From CAZENU01 sp965117035 (GTDB lineage Bacteria; Chloroflexota; Dehalococcoidia; Lucifugimonadales; CAZENU01): a DNA stretch of 64,000 nt. The notes under the pieces are model-generated. The model had not been told where the DNA came from, ran no database searches, and saw only the letters and a list, made by a program, of their open reading frames with translations. Below are positions 1 through 8,116 of the stretch, one piece after another; position 1 is the first letter of the stretch, and each line of letters opens with the position of its first letter. The stretch lies in the NCBI GenBank assembly GCA_965117035.1, contig OZ220748.1, positions 310,001-374,000 of the forward strand. Direction: 5' to 3'. The translations under genes and the position numbers were made by a program.

Positions 1-194
1 ATGTCCGTCTGGATGAAGACGGCCTCGCCGCCGGCGTCGCGGATCTTGTTGACGACCCGCTCGCCCTCCGTCGCTCGCCTCGCCGATATGGCGACCTTCG
101 CGCCGTCGCGGGCGAACAAAAGCGCAGACGCCTCGCCAATGCCCGCGTTGCCGCCCGTCACCAGCGCAACCTTGCCGTCGAACTGTCCGCCCAT
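1..194 (-). CDS. Short-chain dehydrogenase/reductase (SDR), N-terminal part, runs off the window
   Basis: This is the first 64 codons of an NAD(P)-dependent oxidoreductase of the SDR family. Read on the minus strand, the protein begins MGGQFDGKVALVTGG and continues NAGIGEASALLFARDGAKV, which is the classical Rossmann dinucleotide-binding motif TGGxxGIG followed by the helix and the second strand (VAISARR) that selects the cofactor. The catalytic Ser-Tyr-Lys part lies outside the window. The ATG at 194 is preceded by an AGGAGG ribosome-binding site at 203-208. Substrate cannot be judged from the N-terminus. Confidence 0.9.
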   Translation of the reverse strand, partial: MGGQFDGKVALVTGGNAGIGEASALLFARDGAKVAISARRATEGERVVNKIRDAGGEAVFIQTD

Positions 195-213
195 AAGCTC
201 GCCTCCTCGTTTC

Positions 214-290
214 CTATTACCCCCCCTCCCTTGACGGGAGAGAGCCTGCCCCGTACTTCGATACGGGGGCTGGGGTGAGGGTGACCGCTA
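214..290. repeat. Palindromic REP-like repeat between SDR and DUF503
   Basis: The sequence CCCTCCCTTGACGGGAGAG forms a stem, followed by a second stem CCCCGTAcTTCGaTACGGGG and the tail GGGGTGAGGGTGA. The minus-strand reading CACCCTCACCCCAGCC is the same signature that borders the DUF559 repeat island at 61-64 kb. It is probably a dispersed member of that repeat family, and may also end transcription of the flanking genes. Confidence 0.7.
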
Positions 291-336
291 CCCGCCTGCG
301 TATCCTCCGTCCGCAATTGACCCCGGGCCCGACATG

Positions 337-630
337 CTAGAACCCCGAGACCGTCTCCTGCTCGCAGCCTACCAGCACGAAATCGTCCCTGCTGTTCTCG
401 ACGAACGAGACCACCCTGGACAGCATCTCGCTGGCGTGTCTGCCGTCGTTGGTTGCCAGCGCGACCCCGAGCGTCGCCATCTGCCACGAGTCGTTGTCGC
501 CGACCTCGGCGATCGACACGTTGAACTTCCTGTGCACCCGGTCGCAGAGCGAGCCGATCACCCGCCGCTTGCCCTTGAGGCTCTGGTTCTCTGGGAGCTG
601 CAGGGTCATCTTGCAGACGCCGACGTTCAT
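337..630 (-). CDS. DUF503 family protein (YlxP-like)
   Basis: This is a small protein of 97 residues matching the DUF503/YlxP family: NVGVCKMTLQLPENQSLKGKRRV at the N-terminus, then RVHRKFNVSIAEVGDNDSWQ and a terminal helix LSRVVSFVE. In many bacteria this family sits in the nusA-infB-rbfA region; its biochemical role is not established. Here it stands alone, divergent from the ThDP enzyme. A longer reading to 666 is open, but the ATG at 630 has a GGGAGG ribosome-binding site 5 bases upstream and fits the family start. Confidence 0.9.
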   Translation of the reverse strand: MNVGVCKMTLQLPENQSLKGKRRVIGSLCDRVHRKFNVSIAEVGDNDSWQMATLGVALATNDGRHASEMLSRVVSFVENSRDDFVLVGCEQETVSGF

Positions 631-702
631 GTCCGCCTCCCGGAGCGTCGATCGGGGCCGGAGCATACCAGCCGGAATGCCCCACGGGCCGCCGGCGACG
701 GC

Positions 703-711
703 ATTATATCA
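703..711 (-). promoter_or_regulatory. Extended -10 promoter for the DUF503 gene
   Basis: The minus strand reads TGATATAAT, a perfect -10 hexamer with the TGN extension. No convincing -35 is seen. It lies about 73 bases upstream of the DUF503 start and faces away from the promoter of the divergent ThDP gene. Confidence 0.5.
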
Positions 712-754
712 CCGGCCGGCCGCGGCGGAGCGCTGATGCCCGCTCCGGCGCAGG

Positions 755-764
755 TGCGTATAAT
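755..764 (+). promoter_or_regulatory. -10 promoter element for the ThDP enzyme
   Basis: TGCGTATAAT contains a perfect TATAAT at 759-764 with a nearby TG. It is 48 bases before the ATG at 812, giving a leader of about 40 bases. The -35 region is poor. Confidence 0.5.
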
Positions 765-811
765 GCCCGCAAGCTTGCCATTGAGTCCATCGGCATGGGA
801 GCAGGTGAGTC

Positions 812-2500
812 ATGATCAAGATGAGCGGAGGAGCAGCCCTCGCGAAATCGCTCGTAAGGGAAGACGTCGACGTCGTATTCGGTATCCCGGGCATACAGAT
901 CTACGGCATCGTTGCCGCGCTGCGGGACGAGCCGGCCGTGCGCCTGATCGTTCCACGGCACGAGCAGGCCACGACATACATGGCCGACGGCTACGCCCGC
1001 GCGTCGGGAAAGCCCGGGGTAGCGCTCGTGGTCCCCGGCGCGGGCCTGTACAACGCTGCGCCCGGGCTCACCAACGCATACTCGCGCTCCACGCCCGTGC
1101 TCCTGATAGCTGGCGAGGTCCCGCGGGGCGCGATCGGCAAGAACCTGGGGGCCGTTCACGAGATCGCCGACCAGGCCGGCACGGTGCGCTCCGTGACCAA
1201 GTGGCAGCGACGAGCGTCAAGACCGCGGGAGGTCCCGGACGCCGTGTTCGAGGCGTTCAGGCAGATGCGGACCGGCCGTCCCCGTCCCGTTCTCATCGAG
1301 ATGCCGCCAGAGGCGGGGGTGGAGCAGGAGGAGGTCGAGCTGCGGAATCCTGCACGCATCTCCCGAATCGTGCCCGCCCCGGAGGACCTCCGGGAGGCTG
1401 CCGAGGTCATCGCGAAATCTCGCATACCCCTGCTTTACGCCGGCGGTGGAGTGGCGCGCTCCGACGCGGAAGGAGCCCTGGTGGAGCTGGCGGAGGCGAC
1501 CAACATACCGGTCATCACATCCAGCGGGGGCAAGGGCGCCATCCCGGACAGCCATCCGCTGTCCTACGGCTCGTGTTTCAGTCCACGGGGCGAGAGACAG
1601 GAGATGAACCAGCTCTACGAGGTGATGCAGTCCGCCGACGTGGTGATAGCGATCGGGGCGCGCCTTTCCCTGGGCAACCCCGCGGGCGAGGCGTCCACCC
1701 TGGTGAACATCAACATAGACGACACGGAGCTCACAAGGCACCAGGCGAACACCATCCCGCTGCACGGCGACGCCAGGGCGACCATCGAGGCGCTGCTTCC
1801 CTGTCTCATCGAGGCCGGAGCGCACCAGCGCCCGTCGCCTGCCGAAGCGGTGGTGGCCGCCCGCAGCCTGATCGCCTACTACGACATCCGGCTCAGGGAG
1901 CCGCAGTACGCGGTCGTGGAGGCGATGCGCAAGGGCACCCCGGAAGACGCCTTCGTGGTCTGGGACGTTACGCAGTTCGGCTACTATGCCCGCACACACT
2001 GGCAGGTGGACCACCCGAAGACGTACATCGACTCCGGCTACTCGTTCAACCTCGGCTACGCGTTCCCAACCGCGCTGGGCGCGAAGATTGCCAGACCGGA
2101 CCGCCCCGTGATCTGCGTGGCCGGCGACGGCGGGTTCATGTTCAACTCGTCCGAGCTCTCGACGGCCGTGCAATACGGGATCAACGTGGTGACCGTCCTG
2201 TTCAGGAACGACTCATACGGCAACGTTGCCCGCGACCTGGATGAGGCGTTCGGCGGCGCCTACGGGACCGACCTGCATAACCCGGACTTTGTCAAGTTCA
2301 CGGAGTCGTTCGGCGCAGTCGGCATGCGGGCTGGCGACCCGATGGAGCTCGAGAAGCTCATTCCGCTGGCGCTGGAGCGCGAGGCCCCGGTCATCATCGA
2401 CGTTCCCTTCGCGGAGATGCCGATACCGCGCGCGCCGCAGTTCGCGCCTTTCTACAACCTCCCATGGACACAGCCGCAGGAGGGACTCATCCCGTCCTGA
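812..2500 (+). CDS. Thiamine-diphosphate-dependent enzyme, acetolactate synthase large-subunit-like
   Basis: This 562-residue protein has the three-domain layout of the ThDP decarboxylase/synthase family. The N-terminal Pyr domain carries the catalytic Glu in PRHEQATTYMADGYAR (about residue 50). A central domain follows with GGGVARSDAEGALVELAEA. The C-terminal PP domain has the Mg/ThDP motif GDGGFMFNSSEL ending in FRNDSYGN. Relatives include acetolactate synthase, glyoxylate carboligase and benzoylformate decarboxylase. No small regulatory subunit (ilvH/N) or ilvC is adjacent, so a catabolic or side role is as likely as branched-chain amino acid synthesis. The ATG follows GGAGCAGGTGAG, which can serve as ribosome-binding site. 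Confidence 0.85.
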   Translation: MIKMSGGAALAKSLVREDVDVVFGIPGIQIYGIVAALRDEPAVRLIVPRHEQATTYMADGYARASGKPGVALVVPGAGLYNAAPGLTNAYSRSTPVLLIAGEVPRGAIGKNLGAVHEIADQAGTVRSVTKWQRRASRPREVPDAVFEAFRQMRTGRPRPVLIEMPPEAGVEQEEVELRNPARISRIVPAPEDLREAAEVIAKSRIPLLYAGGGVARSDAEGALVELAEATNIPVITSSGGKGAIPDSHPLSYGSCFSPRGERQEMNQLYEVMQSADVVIAIGARLSLGNPAGEASTLVNINIDDTELTRHQANTIPLHGDARATIEALLPCLIEAGAHQRPSPAEAVVAARSLIAYYDIRLREPQYAVVEAMRKGTPEDAFVVWDVTQFGYYARTHWQVDHPKTYIDSGYSFNLGYAFPTALGAKIARPDRPVICVAGDGGFMFNSSELSTAVQYGINVVTVLFRNDSYGNVARDLDEAFGGAYGTDLHNPDFVKFTESFGAVGMRAGDPMELEKLIPLALEREAPVIIDVPFAEMPIPRAPQFAPFYNLPWTQPQEGLIPS

Positions 2501-2554
2501 GGCGAGGGTGCGGGAACCGGCTTGGTAACGGTGTCCCGGGTGCGCTCGCCGTGC

Positions 2555-2584
2555 TTGACACGGGGCGTGGGCGGTCTCTAGCAT
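2555..2584 (+). promoter_or_regulatory. Strong sigma70-type promoter, probably giving a leaderless mRNA
   Basis: A perfect -35 TTGACA (2555-2560) is followed after an 18-base spacer by -10 TAGCAT (2579-2584). The ATG of the next gene is at 2591, only 6 bases after the -10, about where transcription should begin. Confidence 0.6.
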
Positions 2585-2590
2585 CGAGGG

Positions 2591-3295
2591 ATGGACAACG
2601 AAGAAGCCTGGCGCAGGGCGATAGAGCAGACCTGGGTCGTCCGGTTCCCGAAGCAGAAGCTGGCGACCTTCGGCTCGACGAACATCGCGTACTACGTCGT
2701 GACCGAGCCGGTCTACCAGGCGATCGAGCCGGCCAAACGCGAGGGCGTCATCCGCACCGGGCGGGTCGTCGCCGAGCGGCCGGCGGTCGTCACGCCCACA
2801 TACGCGCTGAACCTGAGCGGGTTCAGCCCCGAGGCGTACGAGTACCTCCAGTACGAGGCCGACAGGTCGGGCCCCAACGCTCCGGGCGTGCTTTACCAGT
2901 ACCGCAACGAGGCGGGCAATATGGAGATCGTCGGCGGCGTGCCGGGGGAGATCGCGCACCGCATCGGCGCCGACCTCGACCGCAAGCAGGAGGACATGTC
3001 CGTCGTCATGGTCGGCGTCGACGAGCTCTGGGACGTGGCGCTGCTCAAGTTCGTCTACGAGTTCACGTCGTCGTCGCTGTCCGGCAACGTCCAGGACCTG
3101 CAGTCGCACGGCATGCTCGAGCCGCAGCCCGACTTCGGCGGCCTGCCCCGCGCCGCGGTCGACCGGATCGACGCCATGTTCCGCGACGCCGAGCGTGGCG
3201 GCGACCGGGACGCGCTGAAGCAGGAACTCGACCGCTGGGGCGCGTTCGACATGTACCAGGACCGCTTCTTCGCCCTGTTCCGCAACCCGTTCTAG
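2591..3295 (+). CDS. Conserved-looking protein of unknown function
   Basis: This is a 234-residue soluble protein that I do not recognise. It has no signal peptide or membrane segment. It starts MDNEEAWRRAIEQTWVVRFPKQ, has a mixed alpha/beta middle (NIAYYVVTEPVYQAI, VIRTGRVVAERPAVVTPTYAL) and ends with an acidic helical part and AFDMYQDRFFALFRNPF. Coding bias is typical of the window (GC-rich third positions) and no competing frame makes sense. A near-consensus promoter ends 6 bases before the ATG, so translation is probably leaderless. No functional claim is made. Confidence 0.75.
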   Translation: MDNEEAWRRAIEQTWVVRFPKQKLATFGSTNIAYYVVTEPVYQAIEPAKREGVIRTGRVVAERPAVVTPTYALNLSGFSPEAYEYLQYEADRSGPNAPGVLYQYRNEAGNMEIVGGVPGEIAHRIGADLDRKQEDMSVVMVGVDELWDVALLKFVYEFTSSSLSGNVQDLQSHGMLEPQPDFGGLPRAAVDRIDAMFRDAERGGDRDALKQELDRWGAFDMYQDRFFALFRNPF

Positions 3296-3307
3296 GGCAG
3301 GGCGCCG

Positions 3308-3425
3308 GTTCCCCTGTCGTCCTGAGCAGCGTCGAAGGACCTGGGGCGGGGTCGTCTCGCCCTGCCGGCTCGTCGACTTCGCCCACCCTCTCCAGGCACC
3401 TCACTCCGTTCGGGGTGACAATCCG
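3308..3425. repeat. Intergenic repeat-like sequence (GTCGTCCTGAGC... type)
   Basis: The gap between two convergent genes holds GTCGTCCTGAGCAGCGTCGAAGGACCT and, further on, CTCACTCCGTTCGGGGTGACA. Sequences of this look are dispersed intergenic repeats in several environmental phyla. No open reading frame here is convincing. Confidence 0.4.
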
Positions 3426-3476
3426 GCGGCGTGAATACCCCTTAGCCGCGGTCCGCCTGCAGTCCAGAGGGACGAT

Positions 3477-4655
3477 TCAGCCGCCCGCGCCTGGCGTCGC
3501 GAACCCCCGGACGTCAGGGTCGAGCGCGGCCCGTGAGAGCCTGTCTCCGATGCGGAACAGGTCGCCCAGCGGGTTGTCGCGGTCCTCGACGGCGTCGGCC
3601 GCTACCTCCCCGATGGCGCCGCCGAACTTGAAGCCGTGGCCGCTGCCGCCTCCCGCCACGAAGACGCGGTCGGCTCCCGGCGCGCGGTCGATGAAGAAGT
3701 GGTCGTCCGGCGTGTTGGCGTAGAGACAGGACCGGCCGCCGAGCAGCCTGCCCCGGCCCATCTCCGGTATGCGGCGGCGCAGGAAGTCGAATGCCGCCTC
3801 GGTGAACTCCGGCGTGACCGCCCGGTCGAGGTCGGCGTCGACCTCCGGCCCGATGCGCTCCTCGGCGATCTTGAGGTAGCCCTCCCTCAGCAGCGGGAAG
3901 CCGTAGAACCCGCCCCTGTCGGGGTCGAAGGTGAACATCGGGAACGCCCCGTGGGCGAACCGCCGTGGGTCGTCGACCTCGACGAATACCATCTGCTGGT
4001 GCGACACGCGGACGTGGTCCGCGAGCGAGGGGAGCAGCCGTCCGAGCCATACGCCCGCAGCCACGACCGTGACGTCGACGTCGTGGCCGTCGGATGGCGT
4101 GTCCACCCGGACGCCGCCCGCCGTCTCGTCGACCGAGGTGACCGGGGTGTGCCGCGCCAGCCGGACACCGATCTCGGACGCCATGTCCGCCATGAGTCTC
4201 ACGGCGCGGCCGCTCTCGATGTATCCCGCCCACCGGTCGTACACGCACGTCTCGCCGCCGTCGAACGCGAACTGCGGGAAACGCGACGCCGCCTCGGCCG
4301 CGTCGAGCAGCTCGACGCCGACACCTCGGCCGCCCAGGAACCGCCAGCTCTCGTACATCGGCGTGCCTGGCCCGAAGTCGCTCAGCACGACGAGCTGGCC
4401 GCACTGGTGGTAGACGCGGTCGCCGAACTTCGTCTCCCACTCGCGCCACATGACCGACGCGCGCTCGGCCATGTCGACGTACGTATCGACGTCGCCGTAC
4501 CAGGTGCGCCGGATCGCCTTCGAGACGTCTGTGGAGGAAGCGTCCGGATGCGGTATCGGGCCGCGCTCGAACACGCTGACGTCGTGGCCCCTCCGCCGCA
4601 GCTCGACGGCGGTGGAGAGCCCGAAGACCCCGGCGCCGACGACCGCGATTCTCAC
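3477..4655 (-). CDS. FAD-dependent amine oxidase, sarcosine oxidase / N-methyltryptophan oxidase type
   Basis: This 392-residue flavoprotein of the DAO/MSOX family begins VRIAVVGAGVFGLSTAVELRRRGH, the FAD-binding GxGxxG Rossmann motif. The region CLYANTPDDHFFID matches the segment of monomeric sarcosine oxidases whose Cys carries covalent FAD, and FVAGGGSGHGFKFGGAIGE matches the C-terminal FAD loop. The expected reaction is oxidative demethylation or deamination of a secondary amine with H2O2 release; the exact substrate is unknown. It lies 55 bases after the Gfo/Idh/MocA gene on the same strand, probably co-transcribed. GTG at 4655 is chosen because the protein then starts at the Rossmann strand; a TTG at 4721 would add 22 atypical residues. 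Confidence 0.87.
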   Translation of the reverse strand: MRIAVVGAGVFGLSTAVELRRRGHDVSVFERGPIPHPDASSTDVSKAIRRTWYGDVDTYVDMAERASVMWREWETKFGDRVYHQCGQLVVLSDFGPGTPMYESWRFLGGRGVGVELLDAAEAASRFPQFAFDGGETCVYDRWAGYIESGRAVRLMADMASEIGVRLARHTPVTSVDETAGGVRVDTPSDGHDVDVTVVAAGVWLGRLLPSLADHVRVSHQQMVFVEVDDPRRFAHGAFPMFTFDPDRGGFYGFPLLREGYLKIAEERIGPEVDADLDRAVTPEFTEAAFDFLRRRIPEMGRGRLLGGRSCLYANTPDDHFFIDRAPGADRVFVAGGGSGHGFKFGGAIGEVAADAVEDRDNPLGDLFRIGDRLSRAALDPDVRGFATPGAGG

Positions 4656-4710
4656 GGCGAGGAGGCGTGTTCCGGGCGGATGGCGGCTACGCGAGTCCGC
4701 CCGCGCGCTG

Positions 4711-5685
4711 TCACGAGACAACGACCGGGGCGCGGGTCTCGACGCTGCGGTACGCGGCGAGAACGACCTTGAGATCGGCGATGCCCTCGCCGGCGGACAT
4801 TACTGGCTCGCGGTCCTCCAGGATGCTGGCCCGGAACTCCATGAGCATGGCGGAGAACCCTCCCAGGCCGCCGGCGGGCTCCAGGCGGCTGCCGTCCAGC
4901 GACTGGCGCTCGATGGCGTCGCCGAAGGGATGGAAGGCGAGCGTCGCCTCCGTCCCGGCGACGACGATCTCGAGTCTTTCGCTACTCGTCCGCGTTCCGT
5001 TGGAGAAGGCGATCGTGGAGATTGCGCCGCCCGGCAGGTGGGCGACGATCGAGATGCCGTCCTCGCCCTCCTTGCCCAGTACCCGCGGGGGCGAGGCCGC
5101 GTAGAGCAGCTCGGGCATGCCGCCGAGGAGGACGAGCGTGTCGACGTAGTGGATGCCGGCGTCGATGAACGAGCCGCCTCCGGCCGTCTCCAGGCTGCTG
5201 CGCCAGCCACCCGCGTCGCCGAACCAGTCGCAGGTCATGTTGACGGCCCTGAGGTCGCCGACGCCTCCGGAGTCGAGCATCTCCTTCGCGAGGATGACCG
5301 TGGGGAGGAAGCGGTAGTTCTCGGCCACCATCAGCTTGACTCCGGCGTCGTCGCAGGCGCGGCGCATCCGCAGCGCCTCCTCCACGGTGCGGGCGATGGG
5401 CTTCTCCACCAGCGCGTGCTTCGAGTGGGCGGCCGCCAGCAGGGCGTTGTCCACGTGCAGGTCGTGAGGCGTGAAGAAGTACATTGCGGCGACGTCGGGG
5501 CTGGCGGCAGCCTCCTCGTAGCTGCCGAAGTAGCCGACGCCGCCGAACCGATCGCAGTAGCTTCTCGCCTTGTCCAGGTCGCGGCTGGCGAAGTACAGGT
5601 CGAAGGCGCCGGCGACGTCCGCGGTGCTCTCCATGACGACCTCGGCGTGCATCCCGCACCCAACTATGCACAACGGCAGTTTCAC
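4711..5685 (-). CDS. Gfo/Idh/MocA family oxidoreductase
   Basis: This is a 324-residue NAD(P)-dependent dehydrogenase. The N-terminal Rossmann fold reads LPLCIVGCGMHAEVVM. The family motif appears as ALVEKPIARTVEEALRM (EKP loop with catalytic Lys), followed by MVAENYRFLPTVILAKEML and the C-terminal alpha/beta substrate domain with GGGSFIDAGIHYVDTLVLLGG, including the conserved D-x3-H. Members act on sugars, cyclitols or related hydroxy compounds. The GTG start at 5685 is preceded by GGGGAG. It heads a likely two-gene unit with the sarcosine-oxidase-like gene. Confidence 0.88.
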   Translation of the reverse strand: MKLPLCIVGCGMHAEVVMESTADVAGAFDLYFASRDLDKARSYCDRFGGVGYFGSYEEAAASPDVAAMYFFTPHDLHVDNALLAAAHSKHALVEKPIARTVEEALRMRRACDDAGVKLMVAENYRFLPTVILAKEMLDSGGVGDLRAVNMTCDWFGDAGGWRSSLETAGGGSFIDAGIHYVDTLVLLGGMPELLYAASPPRVLGKEGEDGISIVAHLPGGAISTIAFSNGTRTSSERLEIVVAGTEATLAFHPFGDAIERQSLDGSRLEPAGGLGGFSAMLMEFRASILEDREPVMSAGEGIADLKVVLAAYRSVETRAPVVVS

Positions 5686-5780
5686 GATTCACCATCTCCC
5701 CTGACTCGAAAGGCGCACGGGCGCCTGGCCGTCCTGACCTCGCCGCGAATGATACACGACGACCCCATACCCTCTCCTGC

Positions 5781-5829
5781 TATCCACTAATCACTATCCA
5801 CTATCCACTACTCACGTCTGTGCTAGGCT
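5781..5829 (+). promoter_or_regulatory. ATCCACTA-repeat element plus extended -10 upstream of hflK
   Basis: Tandem TATCCACTA units occupy 5781-5810. They are followed by TGCTAGGCT (5821-5829), an extended -10. A nearly identical 30-bp repeat block precedes a TGCTAGCAT -10 in front of the ABC exporter at 55.7 kb on the other strand. Confidence 0.5.
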
Positions 5830-5868
5830 GTATATGTTAGGATTGTTCGACGTGTCCGAGAGCAGTGG

Positions 5869-6894
5869 ATGAATAGACAGGACGAGCCGGAAGTCAACCT
5901 CGAGCAGCTGATAGGGCGGCTGCGCTCCTTCTTCGGGCGCTTCCGCCTTGGCGGCGGCAAGGGCGGCCTGCTCGGCGTCGTTGTCGCCCTGATCTTCGTC
6001 GCCCTCGTCGTCTGGGCGGGCACCGGCTTCTACCAGGTGTCCAGCGAGGGCGGCGAGCGCGCCGTCCTGCGCCTCTTCGGCCGGTACAACGGCGAGACGG
6101 GGCCCGGTCTGCACTGGTTCTGGCCCTCGCCCATCGGCAACAAGACCATCGTCCGCACCACCGAAGTCAAGCGGCTCGAGCTCGGCTTCCGCGGCGAGAC
6201 GCCCGTGCCCGAAGAGTCGCTCATGATCACGGGCGACATCAACATCGTCGACGCGCAGCTCCTGGTGCAGTACGACATCAAGAGCGCGCGCGACTTCCTG
6301 TTCAGGGTCGTCGATCCGGCCGGAGTCACCATCAAGGACGCGACCGAGACGGCGCTGCGCCAGATCGTCGGAGAGGGCAAGTTCACCGACATCCTGACCG
6401 GGGAGAAGGAGATATTCCAGCAGAGGACCCACGACATCCTCCAGGGGATCCTGGACAAGTACGGCACGGGCATCAACGTCCGCGAGGTGAAGCTGCAGCT
6501 CGTGCGGCCGCCCGAGCAGGTGCAGCCCGCCTTCGACGAGGTGATCCGCGCCATCCAGGACAAGGAGCGTATCCAGAACGAGGCCAACGCCTTCAAGGCG
6601 GACGTCGTTCCGAAGGCGGAGGGCCAGGCGGCCAGGGTGGTGCAGGAGGCGGAGGCGGAGAGAGCCCAGCGAATCAACCGCGCGACCGGTGAGGCCGAGC
6701 GCTTCAAGGCGGTGCTGACCGAGTACCAGAAGTCGAGAGACGTGACGCGGCAGCGGCTCTACCTCGACGCGATGGAGGCGCTGCTGCCCGGCATAACGAA
6801 GGTGATCCTGGACCCGGACTCGGACGCGATTGTAGTCATCGGCGGCGGCGATCAGATACTGCCGGTGCCCGGGCCCGCCCAGCAGTCGCCTTAG
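5869..6894 (+). CDS. hflK: FtsH protease activity modulator HflK
   Basis: This is a 341-residue SPFH/band-7 membrane protein. A cytoplasmic N-terminus of about 33 residues is followed by one membrane helix (LLGVVVALIFVALVVWAGTG), the SPFH core (ERAVLRLFGRYNGETGPGLHW, then VDAQLLVQYDIKSARDFLFRV) and a long charged helix with VVQEAEAERAQRINRATGEAERF. HflK forms the large cage with HflC around the AAA protease FtsH and regulates membrane protein turnover. hflC follows 19 bases later, the usual pair. The length is somewhat shorter than the E. coli protein, lacking its Gly-rich N-terminal extension. Confidence 0.93.
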   Translation: MNRQDEPEVNLEQLIGRLRSFFGRFRLGGGKGGLLGVVVALIFVALVVWAGTGFYQVSSEGGERAVLRLFGRYNGETGPGLHWFWPSPIGNKTIVRTTEVKRLELGFRGETPVPEESLMITGDINIVDAQLLVQYDIKSARDFLFRVVDPAGVTIKDATETALRQIVGEGKFTDILTGEKEIFQQRTHDILQGILDKYGTGINVREVKLQLVRPPEQVQPAFDEVIRAIQDKERIQNEANAFKADVVPKAEGQAARVVQEAEAERAQRINRATGEAERFKAVLTEYQKSRDVTRQRLYLDAMEALLPGITKVILDPDSDAIVVIGGGDQILPVPGPAQQSP

Positions 6895-6913
6895 CCGATA
6901 TCCCGCAGCCACA

Positions 6914-8116
6914 ATGAAATCACTAGCCATACTGTTAATCGTCCTCGTGCTCGTCGGCGTGGTGTTTTTCCTGCCGGGCTCCGGCAGTCTGAAGGCGCTC
7001 TACTTCGTCGACGAGACGCAGCTCGCCATCAAGACGAGGTTCGGCAGGCCGATCGGGGCATCCATCACGTCTCCCGGACTTCGAGCGAAGGTGCCGTTCA
7101 TAGACAGGGTGACCTACTTCGAGCGAAGGCTGCTCGTCTTCGACGCCCCTCCGCGCGACCTGTTCACGCAGGATGAGGAGCGGCTGAAGATCGACGTGTT
7201 CGCGCGGGCGAGGATCGTCGACCCGCTGCAGTTCTGGACGACGGTGCGGACGGAGGAGGAGGCCGCGACGACCGCCATCGGCATCATCGCCTCCGAGCTG
7301 CGCCGCGAGATCGGTCTGCACACCCTGTCCGAGATCATCGCCACCAGGCGAGGCGAGATCATGGGGCTGGTGCAGCAGGCCGTCGCGCCGAAGCTCACCG
7401 ACCTCGGCATCGAGCTCGTCGACCTCAGGATCAAGCGAGCGGACTTCCCTGTAGAGGTGGCCAGCAAGGTCTACGACCGGATGAGCTCGAACCTGCAGAT
7501 TCGCGCGAACGAAGAGCGCGCCGAGGGCGAGCGGGCAGGACTCAAGACCCGGGCCGAGGCATCGAGAACGGTCGTGGAGATAGAGTCGCAGGCCGAGCGC
7601 GACGCCTCCATCATCCGCGGCTGCGGCGAGTCGGAGGCGATCACCATCTTCGCCGATGCCCTGGAGCGCGATCCCGAGTTCTACTCCTTCCAGCGGTCGC
7701 TCGAGGTGTACCGCGTGTACCTGGCCCAGAACGCCACGCTGATCGGCTCCGGGCAGGACCTCGGCGAGCTGTTCGAGGAGATCAGGCAGACCGTGATCCA
7801 GTCGTCCGCGCCCCCGAGCGGGACCGACGAAGAGTCGGCCGCGTCGACCGGGCTGTTCGAGCCTCCCTGCGTGGTCGAGACCAAGTCCAGGCTGTTCCTC
7901 GCCGAGGAGCTTGGCCTTGCCGTTCAGACTGCGCTCACGCTGACCAGCGCGAGACCGGTGGACTGGCCGGACGCGTCACTGGGATGCCCCGTGGAAGGCC
8001 AGGCCTACGCGCAGGTCGTTACTCCTGGGTTCGCGCTCGTGTTCGAGGTACAGGGCCAGAGCTACGAGGTGCACACCGACCGCGAGGCGACTCAGGTCGT
8101 CCGCTGCCTCCCGTAG
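6914..8116 (+). CDS. hflC: HflC-type SPFH protein with an extra C-terminal domain
   Basis: This 400-residue protein has an N-terminal membrane anchor (SLAILLIVLVLVGVVFFLPG), an SPFH core (ALYFVDETQLAIKTRFGRP, LRAKVPFIDRVTYFERR, TDLGIELVDLRIKRADFP) and the ISRIRGCGESEAI-like stretch (IIRGCGESEAITIFADAL) near residues 235-255 that is typical of HflC. Canonical HflC ends near residue 300-330. Here a linker is followed by about 85 residues with RPVDWPDASLGCPVEGQ, YAQVVTPGFALVFEVQGQ and a final VVRC. That looks like a small separate beta domain with paired Cys, exposed on the same side as the SPFH core. It partners HflK directly upstream, and its stop overlaps the convergent neighbour by 25 bases. 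Confidence 0.88.
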   Translation: MKSLAILLIVLVLVGVVFFLPGSGSLKALYFVDETQLAIKTRFGRPIGASITSPGLRAKVPFIDRVTYFERRLLVFDAPPRDLFTQDEERLKIDVFARARIVDPLQFWTTVRTEEEAATTAIGIIASELRREIGLHTLSEIIATRRGEIMGLVQQAVAPKLTDLGIELVDLRIKRADFPVEVASKVYDRMSSNLQIRANEERAEGERAGLKTRAEASRTVVEIESQAERDASIIRGCGESEAITIFADALERDPEFYSFQRSLEVYRVYLAQNATLIGSGQDLGELFEEIRQTVIQSSAPPSGTDEESAASTGLFEPPCVVETKSRLFLAEELGLAVQTALTLTSARPVDWPDASLGCPVEGQAYAQVVTPGFALVFEVQGQSYEVHTDREATQVVRCLP

